From: FEN-680 sp036845225
GTDB taxonomy: Bacteria; Actinomycetota; Geothermincolia; Fen-727; Anoxymicrobiaceae
NCBI GenBank assembly: GCA_036845225.1
Contig: DAIUEJ010000035.1
Location: 1-28,729, forward strand
DNA: 28,729 bases
Reading direction: 5' to 3'
The position numbers were made by a program, and so were the translations under genes. The notes under the pieces are model-generated. The model saw nothing but the letters and a program-made list of their open reading frames with translations, did not search any database and was not told where the DNA came from. Below, piece after piece: positions 5,984 to 13,991 of the stretch; the first letter of the stretch is position 1, and every line of letters starts with the position of its first letter.

Positions 5984-6868
5984 TCAGAGCAGCTTCAATC
6001 CGTGCAGGACGCCGGCGATGTCTTCCCGGCACGCGGCGGGGACAGACAGGAGAGGGAGCCTGAGCTCGTCCGACTCGATGACGCCCATCATCTTCATTGC
6101 AGCCTTCGCCGGAGCCGGGTTCGGCTCCTTGAACATCATCCGCACCAGCGGCATCAGGTGGTAGTGTATCCGGCGCGCTTCTACCAGGTCGCCGTTCATG
6201 GCCGCGTTCACGAGAGCCAGAAACTCGCCGGGGAGGACATGGGCGCTCGCCATGATGCCTCCCTGGCCCCCCAGGCAACAGAGCGCGAAAAGGAGGTGGT
6301 CCTCGCCGGACAGCAGGCTGAAGTCCTTGGTCCGCTCGATGATTCCCATCGCCTGGTTGATATCCCCCGAGGCGTCTTTGATGCCGACTATGTTCGGGAT
6401 ACGCGAAAGCTCCACCACGGTGCCGACGTCGATGTTGCGCCCGGTGCGCACGGGTATGTTGTAGACGATTATGGGGCGGTCGGTGACCTCGGAGACGGCC
6501 CGGAAATGCTGCACGATGCCGGCCTGGCTGGGACGGTTGTAGTACGGGCAGACCACGAGGTAGCCCTGCAGGTCGATCTTCTCCGCATGCCCCATGAGCC
6601 TGATGGTCTCGTTGGTGTCGTTGGTGCCGATGCCGGCGATGACGGGGACTCGCCCTGCCGCCTGTTCGACGGTCATCCTGATGACGTCCACGTGCTCCTC
6701 GTGGGTGAGGGTCGCGCTCTCGCCGGTGGTGCCGCAGGGGACCAGGCCGGTCGCCCCGCCCTCCACCAGGTGATCGATCAGCCTGCGGAGGCTCGCTTCG
6801 TCGATCTCCCCGTCCTTGAACGGAGTAATGTTGGGAACGTATACACCCTCGAACTTCACATCCGCCAA
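5984..6868 (-). CDS. dapA: 4-hydroxy-tetrahydrodipicolinate synthase
   Basis: A 294-residue TIM-barrel aldolase that condenses pyruvate with aspartate semialdehyde in the lysine/diaminopimelate pathway. All catalytic positions known from the E. coli enzyme are present with a shift of three: Thr47-Thr48 in CGTTGES, Tyr110 in CPYYNRPSQ, Tyr136 in YNIPVRTG with Arg141, and the Schiff-base Lys164 in VGIKDASGD. The length is typical. Translation starts at TTG 6868; GGAGG stands seven bases upstream, and no ATG fits as well. No other lysine-pathway gene is adjacent. Because the family includes N-acetylneuraminate lyase and related aldolases, specificity is inferred from motif agreement. Confidence 0.92.
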   Translation of the reverse strand: MADVKFEGVYVPNITPFKDGEIDEASLRRLIDHLVEGGATGLVPCGTTGESATLTHEEHVDVIRMTVEQAAGRVPVIAGIGTNDTNETIRLMGHAEKIDLQGYLVVCPYYNRPSQAGIVQHFRAVSEVTDRPIIVYNIPVRTGRNIDVGTVVELSRIPNIVGIKDASGDINQAMGIIERTKDFSLLSGEDHLLFALCCLGGQGGIMASAHVLPGEFLALVNAAMNGDLVEARRIHYHLMPLVRMMFKEPNPAPAKAAMKMMGVIESDELRLPLLSVPAACREDIAGVLHGLKLL

Positions 6869-6908
6869 TCGAGTACCTCCCAGGCCCGGTCCGGTTTTAA
6901 GATAACCG

Positions 6909-8438
6909 TCATTCTATACCGACGGCACGCCCAAGGATAGCGCCCGCGCAGTTGATCCCGGCGGAGCACGCGCAGTCCATCGCTACCCCGAAACCACGGG
7001 CGGTGTCACCCGCGAAATAGAGCCCTTTCAAGCCTGGTGCGGTGTTTTCGGGCTTGAGCGTCCCGGCCTGCGATATGGACTTTGCCACCCCCTCGAGCTT
7101 CCAGCACGTGGGATATAGCGCCCAGTCGATGCACTCTCTGAAGCCGGGATAAGCCTTATCGAGAAACGGCACGATCGCGTCGACGACCTTCTGCACCCTG
7201 GCGCGGTCCATCGACTCCTCCTCCGTGAGCGGCAGGTAGGCGGTGAGCAGGTACTTGCCCTCAGGAGCGCAGGTCGGGTCGGTGACCGACTGCGCGTTCC
7301 AGCACATGTATATGTCGTAGTCGAAGTCGTCGCCGGCAGGCACTACCGTCGGGGTCTTGATAAGCCGCTCCGCCTGCTCTTGTGGCATTGGAAGCCCCGA
7401 CAGCCCGAAGTAGGGCGCGAGGCTGCCGTAGCCGTAGAGCGAGCGTGCTCGCGACACGAAATCGTCGGGGAATTCCGTTGCGTCCACCAGGTCGAAGGTC
7501 TCCTGGATCGGAACGGTGCTGACCACTCTGTCCGTTTCCAGGCGGGCATGCTCGCCGCCGGGCAGGACCGCGTCGACGCCCCTGACCTTTCCGCCCTCAA
7601 CTCGCACGTGCTCGACGTCCGCTCCCAGGACGATGGTCCCTCCGAGCCCCTCGATCACGCCCGCGACCGCCTTCGACCAGTTGAGTATGCCGCCCTCCGC
7701 GAAACCCCCGACGTGGAGCTCCCTGCCGGACGTGATGACCGACATCATGATGTCGTTGGTGTAGCGGATGATCTCGCCTGCGGAGATGTCGTGCGGGTTG
7801 TTGATCGTCGTGAAAAGTGTGCCCAGGCAGTGGTAAGCCTCCCACACCACGTCGTCGGCGGTCAGCCCGAGGCGCTCGCAGTAGTCCCAGAGGCTTACCT
7901 TTTCGAGCTCGTCCAACTGCTCCGCCGTGAGGCCCAGGGCCTCGGTGTTGAAGGACCAGTAGTTGATGCCTTTTTCCTTGCAGATCTTGTAGAGCTTGTC
8001 GTCCAGCCGGGCGGAGCCGGGCGCGGGCTCGACGTAGAACTCGCCCTTGTAGTAAAGGCCCGTGTCGCACGGATTGATCTTTACGTCCACCCCCAGGTAG
8101 TCCACCAGCCGTCCCAGGTAACCCTGGCCCGCGCAGGGGACGCCGTGGTACCCGAGGTCGATGACATAGCCGTCGAGCATGCGCTCCTCGACGATCTTCT
8201 CAATGGAGGGGCTGGCTTCAGCGAGATAGCAGTAGTGGCGCCCCAGCACCGCGCGGTACCAGTCGGCTCCCTTGTCACTGATCTCGCTGCCTTCTAGAGA
8301 GAGCGCCCTCCCGCCGACCCGGTCCTCGCGCTCGAGGACCGCTACCTTCATGCCGTCCTTCGCCAGGACGGCCGCGGTCGCCAGCCCGCCGATCCCCGCT
8401 CCGATGACGATCGCGTCATACTCCTTGTCCATTGTCAT
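6909..8438 (-). CDS. NAD(P)/FAD-dependent oxidoreductase (phytoene desaturase-like)
   Basis: A 509-residue flavoprotein with an N-terminal FAD-binding Rossmann motif VIGAGIGGLATAAVLA and VLEREDRVGGRALSLEG (the GG doublet), and a C-terminal FAD motif LYFAGDTARGFGVAMDCA. This layout is that of the amine oxidase/phytoene desaturase (CrtI) superfamily, which oxidises or isomerises diverse substrates. No carotenoid genes are nearby, so phytoene is unlikely; the substrate is unknown. Two start codons are possible, ATG 8438 and ATG 8432, and AAGGG spacing slightly favours the second. The gene lies 63 bp downstream of a 3-hydroxybutyryl-CoA dehydrogenase gene, separated by a strong hairpin. Confidence 0.8.
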   Translation of the reverse strand: MTMDKEYDAIVIGAGIGGLATAAVLAKDGMKVAVLEREDRVGGRALSLEGSEISDKGADWYRAVLGRHYCYLAEASPSIEKIVEERMLDGYVIDLGYHGVPCAGQGYLGRLVDYLGVDVKINPCDTGLYYKGEFYVEPAPGSARLDDKLYKICKEKGINYWSFNTEALGLTAEQLDELEKVSLWDYCERLGLTADDVVWEAYHCLGTLFTTINNPHDISAGEIIRYTNDIMMSVITSGRELHVGGFAEGGILNWSKAVAGVIEGLGGTIVLGADVEHVRVEGGKVRGVDAVLPGGEHARLETDRVVSTVPIQETFDLVDATEFPDDFVSRARSLYGYGSLAPYFGLSGLPMPQEQAERLIKTPTVVPAGDDFDYDIYMCWNAQSVTDPTCAPEGKYLLTAYLPLTEEESMDRARVQKVVDAIVPFLDKAYPGFRECIDWALYPTCWKLEGVAKSISQAGTLKPENTAPGLKGLYFAGDTARGFGVAMDCACSAGINCAGAILGRAVGIE

Positions 8439-8448
8439 CCCTTCGTCA

Positions 8449-8480
8449 CTGCGCCACCGGGTCGGACCCCGGTGGCGCAG
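8449..8480. terminator. GC-rich palindrome with GGGGTC core, site D
   Basis: A 13-bp exact stem, CTGCGCCACCGGG (8449-8461) with CCCGGTGGCGCAG (8468-8480), and a six-base loop. On the minus strand the centre reads GGGGTCCGACCC, close to the core of the other palindromes in this window. It begins 21 bases beyond the stop of the 3-hydroxybutyryl-CoA dehydrogenase gene. No T-run follows, so it is not a textbook intrinsic terminator. Confidence 0.65.
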
Positions 8481-8501
8481 AAGCGTTACGGCTGGACAGT
8501 C

Positions 8502-9386
8502 TTACAGCGTCCAGTATGCCTCCTGCTTGCCGGACGAGTAGTCGTAGAAGCCTTTGCCGGTCTTGCGGCCCAGCAGGCCCGCGGCGACCATGCGCTGCAT
8601 GAGTTCCGGCGGCCAGTAGCGCTCGTCCTGTGTCTCGTTGTAGATCGCCTTCATCGCGTTCATGAGGACGTCGATGCCCGTGAGGTCGGCGGTCTCGCAC
8701 GGCCCCATGCGGTGCGCGAATCCGAGCTTCATGGTCTTGTCCACGTCCTGCGGGGTGGCGACCCCCATGGCAACGATGTTCATTGCGACGCCCGACATCG
8801 CCAGGCCGACGCGGTTGGCTATGAAGCCGGCCACGTCCTTGTTGACCACGACCGTCTCCTTGCCGATGTCCTCGGCCCACGCCTTGCACGCCTCCATGGT
8901 CTCCGGCGCCGTCTGCAGGCCATAGATGAGCTCGCACAGCGTCATCATCGGCACCGGGCTGAAGAAGTGGGTGCCCACGACCTTCTCCGGCCTGCTGGTG
9001 ACCGAGGCGATGCTGGTGATGGATATCGCGCTGGTGTTTGTCGCGAGAATGCAGTCGGGCCCGGTTATCTCGTCGAGCTGCTTGAAGACGTCCTGCTTGA
9101 GCTCGATCTTCTCGAAGACCGCCTCCACCACCAGGTCGGCGTCCGCAGCGTCGGCCATGTCCGTGGTCGTCTTCAGGTTGGCGAGTGCGGACTTCGCGGT
9201 GTCCTCGGGGACTTTGCCCTTCTCGACGAACTTGCCCAGTGATTTCTCGATCGAGCCCATGCCCTTGGCAAGGGCCTCATCGTTGATGTCGCGCATGGTG
9301 ACCTCGTAGCCGGCGGTCGCGGCCACCTGGGCGATCCCGCTGCCCATCAGCCCTGCGCCCACAACGAAGACCTTCTTGATAGCCAT
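8502..9386 (-). CDS. 3-hydroxybutyryl-CoA dehydrogenase
   Basis: A 294-residue member of the 3-hydroxyacyl-CoA dehydrogenase family that interconverts acetoacetyl-CoA and 3-hydroxybutyryl-CoA using NAD(P). It shows the dinucleotide-binding loop VVGAGLMGSGIA, catalytic Ser119 in ATNTSAIS, His140 in GTHFFSPVP, Glu152 and Asn191 (GFIANRVG), and a C-terminal dimerisation domain ending GLLGRKTGKGFYDY. The length matches the Hbd/PaaH type and not the large fused enzymes. The ATG start has AGGGGG seven bases upstream. No thiolase, crotonase or acyl-CoA dehydrogenase gene is adjacent, so whether it serves butyrate-type fermentation or fatty-acid oxidation is open. Confidence 0.93.
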   Translation of the reverse strand: MAIKKVFVVGAGLMGSGIAQVAATAGYEVTMRDINDEALAKGMGSIEKSLGKFVEKGKVPEDTAKSALANLKTTTDMADAADADLVVEAVFEKIELKQDVFKQLDEITGPDCILATNTSAISITSIASVTSRPEKVVGTHFFSPVPMMTLCELIYGLQTAPETMEACKAWAEDIGKETVVVNKDVAGFIANRVGLAMSGVAMNIVAMGVATPQDVDKTMKLGFAHRMGPCETADLTGIDVLMNAMKAIYNETQDERYWPPELMQRMVAAGLLGRKTGKGFYDYSSGKQEAYWTL

Positions 9387-9557
9387 CTCGTTACCCCCTT
9401 GGTAGGTACTCCGTTTTCAAGGACGAAAGTCTATCACACCGGCGCGGGCCGATTCCCATTTATTCCGGTCACCGGGCACGACGCAGTTTTTGTCTTCGAA
9501 TGGTACGGTCGCACCGGGAATCGCTCTCTTGTGTGATATCGCGGGCGTTACCAGCGT

Positions 9558-9594
9558 CCCTGCAAAATAGGGGTCTGACCCCTATTTTGCAGGG
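9558..9594. terminator. Perfect palindrome with GGGGTCtGACCCC core, site B
   Basis: An 18-bp perfect stem (9558-9575 with 9577-9594) around a single central T. The centre reads GGGGTCTGACCCC and the arms contain TGCAAAATA and its complement. It overlaps the stop codon and last three codons (Pro-Ala-Lys) of the AtpI-like gene, so one arm is coding. It could be a bidirectional terminator or a REP-like insertion. Confidence 0.75.
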
Positions 9595-10064
9595 GGCTTG
9601 AACAGCACCCCGAACGTCCGCCAGGCGAAGGTGATCTCGAGGATGGTGTAGGCGAGGAACAGGGCAAGGAAGCAGGAGTAGACCGCTACCAGGTTGATGG
9701 CGGTCGCATACGTGAGGCCGAACAGCACCAGGACCACCGCCACCAGCCTGCCCATGACCGTGGCCAGGAGCACCGTGGGCATCGTCTGTATCGGTTTCTT
9801 GAGCGCCCACTTCACGGTAGCGATGGCCGCGATAGTGTACAGCGACGCGACGCCGAACCCGACGAACGCACCCGCAAGGCCTCTCCAGCCTCCGAACACG
9901 ACGCTGATGATGATCCCTGCCGGTATGATGGCGGCGCCGGCTATCGCGACTGCCTGGGCCAGCCCCCTGTTGAACCTGTCGAAAAGCTTGTCGGGCTGGA
10001 GTCCTTCGCCTTTGTCGCCCGCGGTGTCCGCCATCTCACTCGACTTGTCCACTCGCCCCTCCAT
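9582..10064 (-). CDS. ATP synthase subunit I-like membrane protein
   Basis: A 160-residue protein with a polar N-terminus of about 35 residues and four predicted membrane helices: AQAVAIAGAAIIPAGIIISV, AGAFVGFGVASLYTIAAIA, VLLATVMGRLVAVVLVLFG and LVAVYSCFLALFLAYTILEI. Size, topology and position after a WecA/TagO-type transferase gene fit the AtpI-like proteins encoded just ahead of ATP synthase operons, which assist c-ring assembly. It overlaps the upstream gene by 29 bp; ATG 10034, one base after that gene's stop, is an alternative start. Its stop lies inside palindrome B. No atpB or other ATP synthase gene follows, which is unusual for this neighbourhood. Confidence 0.7.
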   Translation of the reverse strand: MEGRVDKSSEMADTAGDKGEGLQPDKLFDRFNRGLAQAVAIAGAAIIPAGIIISVVFGGWRGLAGAFVGFGVASLYTIAAIATVKWALKKPIQTMPTVLLATVMGRLVAVVLVLFGLTYATAINLVAVYSCFLALFLAYTILEITFAWRTFGVLFKPPAK

Positions 10065-11199
10065 CTACCTCGAAAACGGTGCAAGGCTCTTCTTCGTCAG
10101 TGTCGTTCTTGCGCTTTTCCTTTTGCTTGCGCGGCGCCCTGTGCCTGCCGGGAGGGCTGTCGCCCCGGACGATGCGCGGTATCGCAGTGACGAAGAAGCC
10201 GATGATGGCGAGCCCGAGGACCATCCAGAGGAACTTGTTGTTGGCCATGAACTTGAGCGCAAGGCTGGTGCCGCACAGCAACGCGGTCCAGAAATAGAGA
10301 AGGATCACCGCCTGGCGCTGGCTGTGGCCCATGTTCAGAAGTCTGTGATGTATGTGCTCTTTGTCCGCGTGCGTGATGGAGATGCCCTTGCGTAGACGCC
10401 TCGTTATCGCCATGCCGGTGTCGATGATGGGGATCGCCAGCGCCATCAACGGGACGATCAAGGCGGCCGCGGCGATGCTCTTGAGCACTCCCTGGATGGT
10501 AACGGCACCCAGCATGAACCCCAGGAGCATACTTCCCGAGTCCCCCATGAACACGCTCGCCGGGTTGAAGTTGTAACGCAGGAACCCGAGAGTGGCCCCG
10601 GCCATCACGATCGAGATCAGCGCGGCGTCGACGAACGTCGAGCCCACTCCGGTCTGCGTCGCGTAATAGAACATCGAGAACGACGCGATGCAGGTGATGC
10701 CGGCCGCCAGCCCGTCCAGCCCGTCGATCAGGTTGATGATGTTGATGAACGCGACGACCCACAGAAGGGAGATGATGACTGACAGCTCGGGGGAGAGAGA
10801 TATCACCGACATCCCCGGGAAGTGGATGTTCTGTATCTGCACTCCCATGATCACAAGGACCCCGGCCCCGAGCACCTGACCGAAGAGCTTGGAGAGGGGA
10901 GACAGCCCCCTCACGTCGTCGATTGCGCCGAAGATGACGATGATGGTGGCTCCCAGCAGGACGCCGGCGAGGTCGCCGCCGGAGACGCGGCTGCGACCGA
11001 AGATCAGATATACGGCGGTGCCGATCATCATGCTCAGGTATATCGCGACGCCGCCGAGCGTGGGCGTCGGCTTCTCATGGACCTTGCGGTCCTCGGGAAC
11101 ATCGACGGCACCGAGCCGCGTGGCGATCCACCGCACGATTGGTGTGAGGATGAGCACGCTGACGAGCGCTGCTCCAAAAGAAACGAAATATAATCTCAT
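10036..11199 (-). CDS. MraY-family polyprenyl-phosphate sugar-1-phosphate transferase (WecA/TagO type)
   Basis: A 387-residue integral membrane enzyme that would transfer a sugar 1-phosphate (usually GlcNAc-1-P) from its UDP form to undecaprenyl phosphate, starting cell-wall glycopolymer synthesis. Family motifs are DRKVHEKPTPTLGGVAIY near residues 37-54, catalytic Asp94-Asp95 in GAIDDVRGLSP, INLIDGLDGLAAG, FMGDSGSMLLG and HIHHRLLNMGHSQRQ. The HIHHRL loop points to WecA/TagO/Rfe rather than MraY proper. About ten membrane helices are visible. The last 40 residues form a charged cytoplasmic tail. The ATG start has no strong ribosome site and lies 26 bp after the dCMP deaminase gene, so it may depend on coupling. 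Confidence 0.9.
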   Translation of the reverse strand: MRLYFVSFGAALVSVLILTPIVRWIATRLGAVDVPEDRKVHEKPTPTLGGVAIYLSMMIGTAVYLIFGRSRVSGGDLAGVLLGATIIVIFGAIDDVRGLSPLSKLFGQVLGAGVLVIMGVQIQNIHFPGMSVISLSPELSVIISLLWVVAFINIINLIDGLDGLAAGITCIASFSMFYYATQTGVGSTFVDAALISIVMAGATLGFLRYNFNPASVFMGDSGSMLLGFMLGAVTIQGVLKSIAAAALIVPLMALAIPIIDTGMAITRRLRKGISITHADKEHIHHRLLNMGHSQRQAVILLYFWTALLCGTSLALKFMANNKFLWMVLGLAIIGFFVTAIPRIVRGDSPPGRHRAPRKQKEKRKNDTDEEEPCTVFEVDGGASGQVE

Positions 11200-11224
11200 A
11201 CGAGTCGCGGCATCTTAACGCCGC

Positions 11225-11674
11225 TCAACCTTCCAGGCTCATCTTCTCGGAAAGGACTCCGGCCTCCTCCAGCAGCTTGCCCGCCAGCGGATCCGGATAG
11301 GGCTCGAGGTAGTATATCGCCCAGAGCCCGGCGTTGATGAGCATCTTGGTGCACAGGACACACGGCTGGTGCGTGGTGTACAACACCGACCCATCGATCG
11401 AGACACCGTGCAGCGCGGCCTGTATTATCGCGTTCTGCTCGGCGTGAAGGCCACGGCACAGCTCGTGGGTGGTCCCCGACTCCGCCCCCGCCTCGTTCCG
11501 CAGGCAACCGACATCAAGGCAGTGCGCCAGGCCTTTGGGCGCCCCGTTGTAGCCGGTCGTCAGGATGCGCTTGTCCTTTACCACCAGGGCGCCGACCTCC
11601 CTGCGAAGACAGGTCGAGCGTCCCGCAATCACCCTGGCTATGCTCAGGAAGTACTCGTCCCAGGTCGGTCTCAT
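11225..11674 (-). CDS. dCMP deaminase family protein (ComEB-like)
   Basis: A 149-residue zinc-dependent deaminase that would convert dCMP to dUMP for dTMP synthesis. The zinc and catalytic motif is His77-Ala-Glu79 and the second zinc motif is Pro104-Cys105-x2-Cys108 (QPCVLC). Family motifs STCLRREVGALVV, GYNGAPKGLAHC and ELCRGLHAEQNAI are present. The ATG start is preceded by GAGGG. It heads a gene string with the WecA/TagO transferase and the AtpI-like gene, an order often seen directly upstream of ATP synthase operons in Gram-positive and related bacteria. Confidence 0.92.
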   Translation of the reverse strand: MRPTWDEYFLSIARVIAGRSTCLRREVGALVVKDKRILTTGYNGAPKGLAHCLDVGCLRNEAGAESGTTHELCRGLHAEQNAIIQAALHGVSIDGSVLYTTHQPCVLCTKMLINAGLWAIYYLEPYPDPLAGKLLEEAGVLSEKMSLEG

Positions 11675-11743
11675 CTGCCCTCAGCATCCTTTCGCTGACC
11701 AGTATACGGTTGTGGCCGTTGCTCGAGGCCGGTTCACGCCATT

Positions 11744-13174
11744 CTACGAGATAGGCAGGGTCACCGTGAAGGTCGTACCCTGCCCGAGCAGGCTCTGGAC
11801 CTTGATGGCCCCGCCGAGGGTCCATACGAGCTCTTTGGATATCGACAGGCCGAGGCCGGAGCCCCCGGTCTTCTGCGAGCGCGATTTCTCGACGCGGTAG
11901 AACCGGTCGAAGATGTCGGGCAGCACATCGGGGGGGATGCCCGGGCCGGTGTCGGCGACCGATATCCGGACGTTCGACTCTTCGACGCTCGCCGAAAGGC
12001 TTACGGTACCCTCGGCCCCGGTATACTTGACCGCGTTGTCGAGCAGGTTGGTCAGGATCCGCTCGAGGCGGTCGGGGTCGGTGAAGATACTCACCGGCTG
12101 TCCGGGGGCCTCCACGAGCAGGGTGACACTCTCGCGCTTCGCGCGCTGGACGTACAGGCTCTCGAGCCGGCGGATAAGATCGGTCAGGTCGACCTGCCTC
12201 TTCTCCGGACGCAGGTCTCCGGCGTCGATCTCGGACAGGAGCAGCAGGTCGCGCAGGACGCGCACCATCCGCTTGCTCTCCTGGTTGATTATCTCGAGTG
12301 ACCGCAAGCGCTCCTCCTCGCTGCGGGAGACCCCGTCGAGCAGGGCCTGGCTGAAGCCCTCAATGCTGGTGAGCGGCGTGCGCAGTTCGTGGGAGACGTT
12401 CCCGACGAAGTTGCGCTGCAACTCGTAGGCGGTCCTCACCCTCTCCGCCATCGCGTTGAAGTCGCGGGCAAGATCGCTCATCTCGTCGGAGCCGCGGACC
12501 GGCACCGCCGCGGTGTAATCCCCTTCCGCGATCTTCTGCGCGGCAACAGTCACCTCTCGTATGTGGCGGCTGAGCGCTCCTGAGAAATAGAGCGCGAGGA
12601 GCATCGACAGAGCCAGGGCGATGCCTCCCGCGATCGCCACGTAACCGATCAGGGGCGCGGCCACCGACTTGATCGCCTCCACCGGCTTGATGGCGATGAG
12701 GAACGCCTGGCTGCCCTGGACCCGGGTCGGCGCCGTGGCGAAAAGGTAGTCCTTGCCCAGCAGCCGGAAGAAACGCCTGCTGATGCGAGGTCCGGTCTCG
12801 CTCGTGATGTTTTTCGGGAGCTCGAGGGTCCGCGAGCCGACGGTCGGCTGGCCGCGCGACTCGGAAAGCACCGTCCCCGTCGGACCGACCAGCACGAGCT
12901 TGGCTTTGAGGACCTGACCCTCCGTGTTGAGGATGCTGGTTATCACGCTGCCCTGCGGCAGGGCCTGTGCGATTCCCGGTTGCGCGGCCGCCGCGAGCCC
13001 GAGCTGCCTTACGTCTTGAGCGATCGCGGCCACCTGGCCGAGAAGCTCCTTGCGGTCGCGGTCCTGGATATAGCGCGAGAGGAAGAACAGGAAGAATACG
13101 CTCGCCAGCAGGAGCGAGATGATCACGACTACGAAGTATGTTGCTATGACTCGCCCGCGAAGGGTCTTGAACAT
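11744..13174 (-). CDS. HAMP-domain sensor histidine kinase
   Basis: A 476-residue sensor kinase. Membrane helix 1 spans residues 9-33 and an extracytoplasmic sensor region runs from about 34 to 172. Helix 2 is at 175-197, followed by HAMP (198-252), then HisKA with phospho-acceptor His262 in NVSHELRTPLTSIEGF. The ATPase domain has the N box LLDNAVKYT, G1 ADTGPGIPP, the F box FDRFYRVEKSRS and G2 GGSGLGLSI. It resembles the PhoR/ResE group. ATG 13174 is chosen because it starts one base after the response-regulator stop (TGAGATG); a longer frame upstream merely runs through the regulator gene. The partner is the regulator encoded immediately upstream. The signal is unknown. Confidence 0.93.
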   Translation of the reverse strand: MFKTLRGRVIATYFVVVIISLLLASVFFLFFLSRYIQDRDRKELLGQVAAIAQDVRQLGLAAAAQPGIAQALPQGSVITSILNTEGQVLKAKLVLVGPTGTVLSESRGQPTVGSRTLELPKNITSETGPRISRRFFRLLGKDYLFATAPTRVQGSQAFLIAIKPVEAIKSVAAPLIGYVAIAGGIALALSMLLALYFSGALSRHIREVTVAAQKIAEGDYTAAVPVRGSDEMSDLARDFNAMAERVRTAYELQRNFVGNVSHELRTPLTSIEGFSQALLDGVSRSEEERLRSLEIINQESKRMVRVLRDLLLLSEIDAGDLRPEKRQVDLTDLIRRLESLYVQRAKRESVTLLVEAPGQPVSIFTDPDRLERILTNLLDNAVKYTGAEGTVSLSASVEESNVRISVADTGPGIPPDVLPDIFDRFYRVEKSRSQKTGGSGLGLSISKELVWTLGGAIKVQSLLGQGTTFTVTLPIS

Positions 13175-13175
13175 C

Positions 13176-13874
13176 TCACTCGCCCTTGAAGCGGTAACCC
13201 ACGCCCCTGACGGTCTCGATGAAGCGCGGGCTCTCGGCGTTGTCGGCGAGCTTCTCCCGCAGGTGCCGTATGTAGACGTCGACCGTGCGGGTGTCACCGA
13301 CGTACTCGTATCCCCACACCTTCTCCATCAGCCGGTCGCGGGTGAGCACGATTCCCGGGTTGGACGCGAGGACGTGAAGGAGGTCGAACTCCTTCGCGGT
13401 CAGCTCCACCTCCCCGACGCCGTCGACCTCCACCCGCCTGCGCCTGCTGTCCATGGTGAGGCCCCGGCGCTCGAGGAGTTCCTCCGCTTCCTCGGCGGGA
13501 GGCTTCGACCTCCGGAGCACCGCCTTGACGCGCGCGACCAGCTCGCGCGGGCTGAACGGCTTTGTGAGGTAATCGTCGGCGCCCAGCTCCAGGCCCACTA
13601 CCTTGTCCACCTCGGACTCACGCGCTGTGAGCATGATGACCGGGACCTGCGAAGTCTTGCGGATCTCCCTGAGCACTTCCAGGCCGTCCTTGCCGGGGAG
13701 CATGATGTCCAGCACCAGAAGGTCGGGTTTCTCGGAGAGGAACTTCTCGACCGCGGCGTCGCCGTCGAGGGCCGAGGTGACGCGATAGCCTTCCTTTTCG
13801 AGGTACAGCTCGACGAGCTCGATGATGTGCTCCTCGTCGTCAACAACCAGAATCTTCTCTTGCCTGGTTTCCAT
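13176..13874 (-). CDS. OmpR/PhoB-family response regulator
   Basis: A 232-residue DNA-binding regulator. The receiver domain (1-120) has acidic Asp12-Asp13, phospho-acceptor Asp56 in LLVLDIMLPGKDG, switch Thr83 and Lys105 in YLTKPFSPREL. The winged-helix effector domain (about 135-230) has the recognition region RTVDVYIRHLREKL and ends ETVRGVGYRF. The start at ATG 13874 has AGAGGT eight bases upstream. It is cotranscribed with the following sensor kinase, one base apart. Regulon and signal cannot be inferred from the neighbours, although PhoB/ResD-like regulators of phosphate or envelope stress are the closest by motif. Confidence 0.95.
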   Translation of the reverse strand: METRQEKILVVDDEEHIIELVELYLEKEGYRVTSALDGDAAVEKFLSEKPDLLVLDIMLPGKDGLEVLREIRKTSQVPVIMLTARESEVDKVVGLELGADDYLTKPFSPRELVARVKAVLRRSKPPAEEAEELLERRGLTMDSRRRRVEVDGVGEVELTAKEFDLLHVLASNPGIVLTRDRLMEKVWGYEYVGDTRTVDVYIRHLREKLADNAESPRFIETVRGVGYRFKGE

Positions 13875-13991
13875 CCTGTGTTACCTCTTGCGACTCGCTT
13901 GTCCCGGAGGGCGCATAGCACGGCTCGCGCGCAGGGGCCTGTTCAAATGATATTCCTAACCGGGGGAAGATGTCGCCGGGCAAGTGCTGGC

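Noticed and set aside
4952..6940. A 662-codon open frame on the plus strand
   Set aside because: It lies antisense to the deacetylase and dapA genes, has Val/His/Arg/Asp-rich composition typical of the mirror frame of GC-rich genes, and shows no domain.
13175..13297. N-terminal extension of the sensor kinase by 41 codons
   Set aside because: It reads through the response-regulator gene in another frame; the kinase's membrane helix begins right after ATG 13174.
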